Source of the DNA: Bradyrhizobium rifense
GTDB lineage: Bacteria; Pseudomonadota; Alphaproteobacteria; Rhizobiales; Xanthobacteraceae
NCBI RefSeq assembly: GCF_008123425.1
Contig: NZ_VSSS01000030.1
Span: 62,001 to 126,000, forward strand
Length of the DNA: 64,000 nucleotides
Reading direction: 5' to 3'
Shown piece after piece: positions 53,712-59,979 of the stretch. A model generated the notes under the pieces. That model was not told where the DNA came from. It made no database searches and was given only the letters and a program-made list of their open reading frames with translations. Each line of letters begins with the position of its first letter. Position 1 is the stretch's first letter. Both the position numbers and the translations under genes were made by a program.

Positions 53712-55034
53712 CTAGGCCGCGGGAACGAGCACCGACCTCTTTGCGAGCGTCGTTCGTCGGTCGTGAATCAAACTCTCCAGCCGATGCGCCGCCACGTTCA
53801 GCGTGGCGTCATCCACCGCGGTTTCGTCCCCCTCGGCGGATTTGGCGCGTTGGGTCTTGAGAATGTCGTCGATCTGATCTTCGATGTGCAGAAGCTCTGT
53901 CTCGGTGAGGACGTTGCGGATCTGGCGACCCAGCGCGTAGAGGGAATCCAGGGGGCCTTCACGCGTTGCGGGGTTGCCGATCCCGAGGAATTTCCAGCCC
54001 GTCGCAAGGACCGTCGCGATGCCGCCGAGCAGCATCGGCGTCAGGTAGATCCAGTTTCCGTATTCGTCCATGAAGCTCTGCGTGGTGCTGTTGTAGACGG
54101 CAGCCGCCCCGCGGTGCAGCGGAAGGTAGGCATCCTGATCGGTGCTAGGTGCGGTGATCTGCGCGAAGATGGGTTCTTCGTGCATCAGATCCCTGCGGAC
54201 ACTCATGATCGTCTGCGTGAGAGTTGTGACCAGATCCGATCCGAGCGTCTTGCCGGCGACCAGGTACAGGTTGGTCCTCAAAGTCGTGACGTCGTCGTCC
54301 GGAACGGGGGGAGCTCCCCGCAGCGTGCCCTTGGGCACGTCGAAGCTCTCGTAGGCGCGCTCCGCTTCCGCGATGGCGCCTGCCGACTCGACGGGGATCA
54401 GCGTCGGCAGAGCTTTCGGACCGGACTGGAAGATGTCACGAACCAGAGACAGATATTTACCGGTCAGAGGGATCACGATGAGCATCGCGCTCACCTCCTT
54501 GGATTGAATGGCCCGGCGGGCATCGGGCAGAGCGACGTCCTTGAACACCTTCGCGCGATCGAGCCCGTATTCCTTGCTCAGCACGTCCACGATCTTCGTG
54601 TTTGCTTCCCCTCCGAGCACGCCAACGCGGTGCCCCTTCAGCTTGTCCATGCTGTCGATGGAGGAGCCAGGCGGCGCTATGACCAACGCGGCCATGTGAC
54701 TGACGACGACCACGGCCTGCGCCTTCGACAGATCGCCGACGTCGCCGCGGACCACCGCCAGATCCACCTTGCCGTCGGAAAAGGCCTTGGCGGCGCCGGG
54801 CGCGGTGCCGCTGTCCACAACTTTGAGCCGCACCGACGCATTGTTCGAGGCGAGCCGGGTGGCGATGGCGGACATCGCCTTGGCGGCCTCGCCGTCGATC
54901 GAGCCTACAGCGACGCTGAGCGTCACCGGACGGGTCCAGTACCGATAGGCAAGGAGGCCAGCGCCGGACACGACGCCGACGACGCCGACGAGCAGGACGA
55001 AACGGAGCCAGAGTGGTAGCTTCAGTGATTTCAT
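53712..55034 (-). CDS. Membrane-anchored TAXI-type solute-binding protein
   Basis: 440 residues. A membrane helix at about 10-32 (FVLLVGVVGVVSGAGLLAYR) is followed by a TAXI-family binding domain (SVAVGSIDGEAAKAMSAIAT, GKVDLAVVRGDVGDLSKAQA, LKGHRVGVLGGEANTKIVDV), a second helix at about 328-351 (WIYLTPMLLGGIATVLATGW) and a charged helical tail. TAXI proteins normally feed TRAP permeases, but no permease gene is near. The two anchors and the long cytoplasmic tail suggest sensing or scaffolding rather than free binding. Start taken at the ATG at 55034. Confidence 0.78.
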   Translation of the reverse strand: MKSLKLPLWLRFVLLVGVVGVVSGAGLLAYRYWTRPVTLSVAVGSIDGEAAKAMSAIATRLASNNASVRLKVVDSGTAPGAAKAFSDGKVDLAVVRGDVGDLSKAQAVVVVSHMAALVIAPPGSSIDSMDKLKGHRVGVLGGEANTKIVDVLSKEYGLDRAKVFKDVALPDARRAIQSKEVSAMLIVIPLTGKYLSLVRDIFQSGPKALPTLIPVESAGAIAEAERAYESFDVPKGTLRGAPPVPDDDVTTLRTNLYLVAGKTLGSDLVTTLTQTIMSVRRDLMHEEPIFAQITAPSTDQDAYLPLHRGAAAVYNSTTQSFMDEYGNWIYLTPMLLGGIATVLATGWKFLGIGNPATREGPLDSLYALGRQIRNVLTETELLHIEDQIDDILKTQRAKSAEGDETAVDDATLNVAAHRLESLIHDRRTTLAKRSVLVPAA

Positions 55035-55111
55035 CGTCGTTGCTCCGACTTGAACGACGGATGATCGCGCGGACGCCCTTTCGAGCGCTCGATCATCCAT
55101 CTCGCTAACGA

Positions 55112-55315
55112 TTAGTAAGCCCGGCGGCGGGCTACCGACGCCCGAGGCGCGACAACAGCAGGATGCGCGACGGGAGTTGCGACGACGGCGGCACCTCCCG
55201 CACTGACGCAGCCCGCCCGGACCACGCCTTTGGCGCAGACAACAGCGTTTGCTTCGATCGAAGTCAGGGCGAACAGACCGCCCGCCAGCAACAGAGACGT
55301 AATCACATGCTTCAT
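55112..55315 (-). CDS. Small secreted Ala/Val-rich protein
   Basis: 67 residues with a signal peptide (MKHVITSLLLAGGLFALTSI, cleavage near ANA), two cysteines in VVCAKGVVRAGCVSAGG and an Ala/Val/Pro/Arg-rich tail. This type of short exported protein is common in rhizobia; function unknown. It has no clear operon link to its neighbours. Confidence 0.55.
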   Translation of the reverse strand: MKHVITSLLLAGGLFALTSIEANAVVCAKGVVRAGCVSAGGAAVVATPVAHPAVVAPRASVARRRAY

Positions 55316-55382
55316 GGTTCTTTGCCTTGAGTTGCGAGGGAACCAACGATCAGCATCGACATCCGATAGGATGCTTCGCCGA

Positions 55383-55729
55383 TCATTCCTTGGGAAGCTT
55401 TCGCGCCAACTGCTGGTCCTGAATACATGTCAACAAATCGACGTAGCTGGGCGGGTCACGTCGGCGTCGGCTCTGTTGCCAACTGCCGCGCCAGTGCACA
55501 TGACGCGGTCGGCGTTCATGAACCCGGACCATTGGGTCTCGAGCTGATCCTTCGCCTTCTGTTCGTCGTCCATGCACCGCTTAATCGTCGCGTCCATGCC
55601 GGCCTTGGGATCGAACGCCGAAGCGCTGTCAGCCTTGCAGCCGCGCGCGATATCGAATTTTGGAGGCTGGTCCGCGACCGCGACGACCAATTGCGACGTG
55701 AGGACGATCATTGAAAATTGCAGCAGCAT
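55383..55729 (-). pseudogene. Small secreted Cys-rich protein, frameshifted near its 3' end
   Basis: The first frame gives MLLQFSMIVLTSQLVVAVAD (signal), then GCKADSASAFDPKAGMDATI, KRCMDDEQKAKDQLETQWSG and ADRVMCTGAAVGNRADADVT, and stops soon after as RPATSIC. A different frame over the last stretch continues naturally as PPSYVDLLTCIQDQQLARKL ending PKE, the expected C-terminus with its cysteine. A one- or two-base change near 55460 therefore separates the two. It may be a recent lesion or a sequencing error; the first frame alone would still give a 99-residue protein. Confidence 0.6.
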
Positions 55730-55863
55730 GGGAGTGCTCCTCACTGACTTCAAGGAACGGTGGTGCTTATTCAATATCCAGATCAAAACCCGCGATGACC
55801 GCAATCGCGGCCAGGACGAGGCGCATTAATTTACCGGTCGTCTCTCTCTCCTTCCGAGAGCCT

Positions 55864-56253
55864 TCACTGCACGTCGGGGGTGATGCCTTGGTAAAGTGCC
55901 AGGACGTCCATGCCCTCCGCCCGCTCGACCGCGTCGAGGCGCACGACAGGGGCCTCACTGCAGAGTTCGATTGCCGACACGATCGCATTCAGTTTAGCGG
56001 TGTCGAGATTGCGCTCGAACTGCTCTCGCGATTCCCAATCTTCGACGAACAAGAGAGTCCGGCGACCGTCGAGATCCGAATAAAGGCGGGCGTCCAGACA
56101 ACCCGGCGCGACCCTCGTCGGCCCAAGCAGGGCGCCAAGCGCGCGCAGCAGGGCCGTTCGCCTTTCGTCGGGAGCCACGACTTGCAGGGAGAACACGATC
56201 AAGCTCGTATCTTTCGCGACCGCCGTCCACAAACAAGGACGGTCCTGTCTCAC
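55864..56253 (-). CDS. Antibiotic-biosynthesis-monooxygenase-type (ABM) protein
   Basis: 129 residues from a GTG start; the domain itself begins near residue 16 with TSLIVFSLQVVAPDERRTAL. The pattern RALGALLGPTRVAPGCLDAR and LLFVEDWESREQFERNLDTA is that of the ABM/YgiN ferredoxin-like family, small cofactor-free oxygenases or quinol-acting enzymes. A later part LYQGITPDVQ closes the gene. It lies between the frameshifted gene and the sigma-54 activator, on the same strand as the rest of the cluster. Confidence 0.7.
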   Translation of the reverse strand: MRQDRPCLWTAVAKDTSLIVFSLQVVAPDERRTALLRALGALLGPTRVAPGCLDARLYSDLDGRRTLLFVEDWESREQFERNLDTAKLNAIVSAIELCSEAPVVRLDAVERAEGMDVLALYQGITPDVQ

Positions 56254-56367
56254 ATCGCAAAAAGCGGGCCAACGGCGAAGCCGGACGCGCGTCAGACAGA
56301 AAGATCAGGCGGAGCAGTGGGATAGTTGAGTTGCGCAGCGAGCCCGACGCGACCAGATGCGATGGAG

Positions 56368-56405
56368 TTCTCCGAGAATTCGGAGAACCTCCGAAACTTC
56401 GGAGG
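56368..56405. terminator. Two adjacent hairpins behind the sigma-54 activator gene
   Basis: TTCTCCGA-GAAT-TCGGAGAA (56368-56387) and CCTCCGAA-AC-TTCGGAGG (56388-56405) are back-to-back perfect 8-bp stems sharing the CTCCGA core, and they touch the activator stop codon at 56406-56408. There is no T-tract, so they may slow transcription, protect the transcript end or bind a protein. Confidence 0.5.
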
Positions 56406-58022
56406 TCAATGCTTCGGCGTAAGGCCAAGCTTCTTGATGCGGGATTCGAGTGTCGTCGGCTTCATGTTGAGAAGAGCCGCGGCTCCGTTCGTCCCGCGAA
56501 TTCGCCAATTGCACTGCTCGACGGCCTGCCGGATGATCGTCAGCTCGGCCTCGTCGAGCGAGCCGGCCGTGACCCTTACGGCAACCGGCCTCAGGGCCGC
56601 GCTGCTGAGCTTGACGTACAGCTTGGGACCCCGAGAAAGGATCATCGCGCGCTCGATCACGTTTCGCAGCTCACGGATATTGCCGGGCCAGAGATACTCC
56701 CGGAGCGCGTCCATGGATTCTTCCGCGATTTCCTCGATCGGCTTGCCCATCGAGTTGCCGAATTCCTTCACGAACGTCCACGCCAGAAATGGTATGTCCT
56801 CTCGCCGTTCGCGCAACGGGGGCACCTCGATCGGAAATACGTTGAGTCGATAGAATAGATCCTGCCGAAACCGCCCCTCGCTCACGGCCTGCTCGAGGGG
56901 CCGGTTGGTGGCAGCAATCACACGCGCATCGACCTTGATGGTCTTGTTGCCTCCCAATCGCTCGAACTCGCCCTCCTGCAGGACGCGGAGCAGCTTCGGC
57001 TGCAACTCCAGCGGCAATTCGCCGACCTCGTCCAGAAAGATGGTCGAGCCGTCAGCGATTTCGAAACGCCCCGCCTGCCGTGCAAGAGCGCCCGTGAACG
57101 CGCCCTTTTCCCGGCCGAACAGTTCCGACTCGATTAGGCTCGCCGGCAGCGCCGCGCAGTTGACCTTGATCATCGCGCGATCTTTTTGGGCGCTCGAATC
57201 ATGGATCGCCTGGGCCAAGACTTCCTTACCGCTACCGGTTTCTCCGAGCAGAAGTACAGTCGAACTGGTTTGCGCTACCTGTTTGATTTCCTCGACCACT
57301 GACAAGAAGCGCGCCGAGCGGCTCATGAGGCCTTGCGGCGGCCTGACCTGGACGGCCTGCTTCAGATAGGAATTCTCCCGCTCGAGGCGGTCTTTCAGGA
57401 GCCTGATTTCCGCCATCGCGGCCAACAGCTTTTCGTGCTCCCGCTTCCGCGCGATAGCATGCGCGAACACCTCGCCCACCAGCATGACCCGTGCGATCAG
57501 ATCATCCGGCCAGTTGCGGGTTTCTCTGAAGGCTGCGAACGCAATCGCGCCGATAACCCGACCGCCAATCCGAAGCGGGATGCTCAGATGCGATCGGAGG
57601 CCCGTCCGCCGGCAATATTCGGCCTCGCCGACAGCTTCCGGCGGAAGATCGTCGGCAGGATCCCGGACGACAAGCGTTTCGCCGGCGCGGAGTTTGGCTG
57701 TGAACCAGTCAAGCTGCGCCGGGAGTGGACCCAGGGGCGTAGCGTCAACGCCGTCTATGGCTGACGAAGAGACGACGACGAGAGAATCGTCCTGAAATTC
57801 AGCGAATGTGCTGCGGTCGAACCCGAGAAATTGTCGGAGGGTGACTTGCGCGATCTGAATTTCGGGCTCGACGCGATCGGCCAGGACGTTGGCCATTCGC
57901 GCGGAGAGATCAGCGAGCATGCGTTCGAATGCAACAAGCTCTTCGAGAGGACTGCTGGGAGCCGTATTCATTGCAGCCCATTCAGACCGGTCTAAGTCCG
58001 AATTGCTCCGCGCGGTACTCAT
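56406..58022 (-). CDS. Sigma-54-dependent transcriptional activator (GAF-AAA-Fis)
   Basis: 538 residues from the ATG at 58022. The N-terminal third is a GAF-like sensor (QVTLRQFLGFDRSTFAEFQD, GLRSHLSIPLRIGGRVIGAI). A coiled linker leads to the AAA+ domain with Walker A LLGETGSGKEVLAQAI, the sigma-54 contact loop GAFTGA at about 306-311, Walker B STIFLDEVGELPLELQ and a Fis-type helix-turn-helix at the end. The GAFTGA loop is intact, so it should activate sigma-54 promoters in response to a small-molecule or redox signal. It is the only dedicated regulator in the cargo. An 18-bp palindrome 184 bp upstream is a candidate binding site. Confidence 0.92.
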   Translation of the reverse strand: MSTARSNSDLDRSEWAAMNTAPSSPLEELVAFERMLADLSARMANVLADRVEPEIQIAQVTLRQFLGFDRSTFAEFQDDSLVVVSSSAIDGVDATPLGPLPAQLDWFTAKLRAGETLVVRDPADDLPPEAVGEAEYCRRTGLRSHLSIPLRIGGRVIGAIAFAAFRETRNWPDDLIARVMLVGEVFAHAIARKREHEKLLAAMAEIRLLKDRLERENSYLKQAVQVRPPQGLMSRSARFLSVVEEIKQVAQTSSTVLLLGETGSGKEVLAQAIHDSSAQKDRAMIKVNCAALPASLIESELFGREKGAFTGALARQAGRFEIADGSTIFLDEVGELPLELQPKLLRVLQEGEFERLGGNKTIKVDARVIAATNRPLEQAVSEGRFRQDLFYRLNVFPIEVPPLRERREDIPFLAWTFVKEFGNSMGKPIEEIAEESMDALREYLWPGNIRELRNVIERAMILSRGPKLYVKLSSAALRPVAVRVTAGSLDEAELTIIRQAVEQCNWRIRGTNGAAALLNMKPTTLESRIKKLGLTPKH

Positions 58023-58205
58023 TGGCACTCCTCCACTTCGCAAAGTTGCAACACGAATTGGTGGTGCTCAGTGCCACAGATCAAGCGCGCTCTAGCACCG
58101 CGCCGATAGAACGGAGGTTATCGCAAGAAATCCGTTGATCGGATTCATTTTCTCAACAACTCGCCCCTCCAAACTAGCATATTTGATCCATGTCTGGATG
58201 CTTTG

Positions 58206-58223
58206 CTGAGCAATATTGCTCAG
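58206..58223. promoter_or_regulatory. Perfect 18-bp palindrome upstream of the activator
   Basis: CTGAGCAATATTGCTCAG is its own reverse complement over all 18 bases. It lies in the 398-bp gene-free stretch between the activator start and 58420. Fis-type activators bind such dyads. A 15/18 match occurs at 36195-36212 before the first DUF1254 gene, at the opposite end of the cargo. Confidence 0.6.
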
Positions 58224-58420
58224 TCCAAAAGCCAGAACTCACCGATGTGCCTATCGGCGCCCCGATTTTAGCCAGCTATCCTGCCATAGTCGTCTGATCA
58301 ACTACCCAGCTCGGCGATTTTGACGCCAGTGCATGGGCAAACCTTTCCTGTCTGCCCCGATAACCGAACAACCTGCGAGCCGGTTCGGATTTCGCATTTG
58401 TACCAGCAAGGGACATCAGC

Positions 58421-58651
58421 TTGAATGAAAGTGGCCGCCAACTGAAGGCGGCCCTTTTTCTTCCATCTCATCTGAGCATTGAGGTCGGCAACTATTCGGG
58501 GATCGACCCACCAGCAACAATTCCCGTCGAACACAGCGCCAAACTGATCGCGTTGGGTTACATGGTGGACTTGGTGGGAAGGCTTCGAATGACTACGCCC
58601 GGCAGGCAGCTGATAGCTGTCGGGTTAAAACATGCTGACGGACCCAGCTGA
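58421..58651 (+). CDS. Small protein, possible DNA-binding fragment, uncertain start
   Basis: 76 residues if the TTG at 58421 is used. The C-terminal part PVEHSAKLIALGYMVDLVGR then LRMTTPGRQLIAVG has the look of a helix and wing as in small winged-helix proteins. The start is doubtful because a terminator-like hairpin (58433-58459) lies inside the first codons, so the true start may be later with a rare codon. It overlaps the next small gene by 20 bp. Confidence 0.3.
   Translation: MNESGRQLKAALFLPSHLSIEVGNYSGIDPPATIPVEHSAKLIALGYMVDLVGRLRMTTPGRQLIAVGLKHADGPS
58433..58459 (+). terminator. GGCCGCC hairpin with T-tract
   Basis: GGCCGCC-AACTGAA-GGCGGCC is followed by CTTTTT. It is the same stem as found after the small genes at 34.9 kb. 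No clear gene ends right before it, so the gene it served may be lost. Confidence 0.65.
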
Positions 58652-58772
58652 GGCGCAACACTCTCAGTCACCGATGGATGCAGAAGGCTGGGCGGTGATG
58701 TCTCCCATGTGGATACTGGACCTGATTCAAAACAGGCCAACGCGAAAATCAACCTCTTATCGGGCGAACTGA
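58632..58772 (+). CDS. Very small protein, function unknown
   Basis: 46 residues: MLTDPAEAQHSQSPMDAEGW, then AVMSPMWILDLIQNRPTRKS and TSYRAN. It overlaps the preceding frame by 20 bp and ends with AACTGAGGGCGGCC, the same stop-plus-hairpin half-motif as the next gene. That shared ending is the main support for its being real. Confidence 0.4.
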   Translation: MLTDPAEAQHSQSPMDAEGWAVMSPMWILDLIQNRPTRKSTSYRAN

Positions 58773-58793
58773 GGGCGGCCTAAAAGGTGTGTC

Positions 58794-58946
58794 ATGACGC
58801 CGAAGATCAAAGAGCATACCTGCACAACCTGCAACGGAACGGGCTTCTCCACGGTGAAGCAGCCGATGCTGGCAACTCGCAAAATCTATCCGGTGAAGTG
58901 CACAGTCTGTGCAGGCAAAGGACGGATTGCGGACAGCGCCAACTGA
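58794..58946 (+). CDS. Small zinc-ribbon protein (DnaJ-type CxxCxGxG pair)
   Basis: 50 residues with two cysteine pairs: CTTCNGTGF near residue 10 and CTVCAGKGRI near residue 36. This is the CxxCxGxG pattern of DnaJ zinc centres, so one zinc ion is probably bound between the pairs. From memory, similar 45-55-residue proteins are common in Bradyrhizobium. Start MTPKIKEHTC. The stop is again fused to GGCGGCC. Confidence 0.65.
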   Translation: MTPKIKEHTCTTCNGTGFSTVKQPMLATRKIYPVKCTVCAGKGRIADSAN

Positions 58947-59415
58947 GGCGGCCTGAACTTCTCGGTGGTTGCCGTGGGTGCGAAACCGGGGCGTCCGCAC
59001 CCGCCCATTATGTCTCCATCAAGTCCCATGACATATGCGCGGTAGTCTCGCATCGCCGTCCCCCTCGGCGGAAAAACTTCCATAGATCCTAGCGTGATAA
59101 AATCACTTCGGCGGCTGCAATCCCGAGGACTGTAGCCCCTCGTTCATCTGAGAGGCTGCTCGGCTTGTCGCGCCCACCGCAAAAACAACTCGCGGGCCAT
59201 ACTGCCAGGGGGTTGCTCTGCGGCCGCCTCCTTATATCACTGGGCCTCGTCCGCCAGCCGCTCCTCCGGGCGGTTTCGACGGCGTTCTCGCCACATCGAC
59301 CCGGCTAGGCAGGCCCGTACCAGCTACGTACCAGAAACTGGCAATTCAGCCCGGAACAAAATGAGTTGCCACAAACCGAAAATAGTGGAAATTCAATAGC
59401 GGGTCCCAGCCGGGC
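58947..59415. other. Gene-free right end of the island
   Basis: No gene is supported here. Near its end are GTACCAGCTACGTACCAG and CGTACCAGAAAC (59327-59338); the latter also occurs just inside the left junction at 33928-33939. No integrase remnant could be recognised in either strand. Confidence 0.5.
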
Positions 59416-59464
59416 CTCGTTTACACCGAGAGGGTCCGCGGTTCGAATCCGTGACCGCCCACCA
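59416..59464 (+). pseudogene. 3' half of the split tRNA-Val(UAC), island right junction
   Basis: CTCGTTTACACCGAGAGGG, then TCCGCGGTTCGAATCCGTG and ACCGCCCACCA, give the anticodon loop and 3' stem, variable loop, T-arm, acceptor 3' strand and CCA of a tRNA-Val. The 5' half is missing here but present at 33827-33867; the acceptor strands of the two halves are perfect complements. It marks the end of the island; the next gene belongs to the lon region. Confidence 0.85.
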
Positions 59465-59505
59465 GCCTACACTCGCTATGCGAGCTTCGGCTTGGCAAGC
59501 CAGCC

Positions 59506-59910
59506 TCAATCCCCCGGCCTCCCCGGCAGCAGCGGTACGGCGTCAATCCACACCGCCGCCGACTGGCACCATATCTGGCGGCTGGGCCTCAGCGCATCGC
59601 GCTGGCGGATCGAGCCCCAGCGGATGCCCCAATCGTCGGCCTGGTCGCCCTCGCCGCTGGTGAACAGCGGGGAACCGCAGTCGGCACAGAAGTGCTGAAA
59701 GCGCATCCGGCCGTTGTCGCCGCGCTTGCCGTAGAGCTTTGGCGTGCCGCCGGTGAGCTTGACGTCGGCTGCGGTGCAGATCGCGGTCACCCGGAACGGC
59801 GATCCCGTCAGGGTCTGGCAGTCGCGACAGTGGCAGACCGAGACCGTCTCAGGATCGACCTCGGCTTCGAAGGTGATCTGCCCGCAATGGCATTGACCGT
59901 CGACCTGCAT
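59506..59910 (-). CDS. GFA-family zinc protein (glutathione-dependent formaldehyde-activating fold)
   Basis: 134 residues. Zinc-binding cysteines are GQCHCGQITFEAEV, SVCHCRDCQTLTGSPF and FQHFCADCGSPLFTSG, the full set for the CENP-V/GFA fold. Members are often annotated as glutathione-dependent formaldehyde-activating enzymes, but most have no proven activity. It lies downstream of lon on the same strand, separated from it by a terminator. Confidence 0.88.
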   Translation of the reverse strand: MQVDGQCHCGQITFEAEVDPETVSVCHCRDCQTLTGSPFRVTAICTAADVKLTGGTPKLYGKRGDNGRMRFQHFCADCGSPLFTSGEGDQADDWGIRWGSIRQRDALRPSRQIWCQSAAVWIDAVPLLPGRPGD

Positions 59911-59931
59911 TGCATCCCCTTCCCCAAAACA

Positions 59932-59957
59932 AAAACGGCGCCCGAAGGCGCCGTTTT
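59932..59957 (-). terminator. Rho-independent terminator of lon
   Basis: AAAACGGCGCC-CGAA-GGCGCCGTTTT makes an 11-bp stem with a CGAA loop. Read on the minus strand it is followed by TGTTTTGGGG, so the stem itself contributes the T-run. It lies 22 bp beyond the lon stop. Confidence 0.88.
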
Positions 59958-59979
59958 ATCATCTTTTCGAATTGCGATC

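Larger units (their letters stand above)
33855..59428. mobile_element. Candidate 25.6-kb genomic island inserted in tRNA-Val(UAC)
   Basis: The two ends carry the same 13-bp core CTCGTTTACACCG (33855-33867 and 59416-59428), lying in the anticodon arm. Left of it is the 5' half and right of it the 3' half of one tRNA. Joined, the halves give a perfect acceptor stem (GGGCGGT with ACCGCCC) and a perfect five-pair anticodon stem (TCTCG with CGAGA). A shorter repeat CGTACCAGAAAC also occurs near both ends (33928 and 59327). No integrase, transposase or conjugation gene is visible inside, so the element is either a remnant or was moved by another element's enzyme. Confidence 0.65.

Noticed and set aside
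58298..58534. 78-residue minus-strand frame with cysteines (VPCWYKCEIRTGSQVVRLSG)
   Set aside because: The segment looks protein-like, but the frame would have to run through the GGCCGCC terminator hairpin at 58433-58459 and no good start lies after it; left uncalled.
33855..59428. Search for integrase, transposase, relaxase or phage genes in the island
   Set aside because: None recognised on either strand; the element is called only from its tRNA junctions.
59366..59698. 110-residue frame over the right island junction
   Set aside because: It reads through the tRNA-Val 3' half and into the opposite strand of the GFA gene; no independent support.
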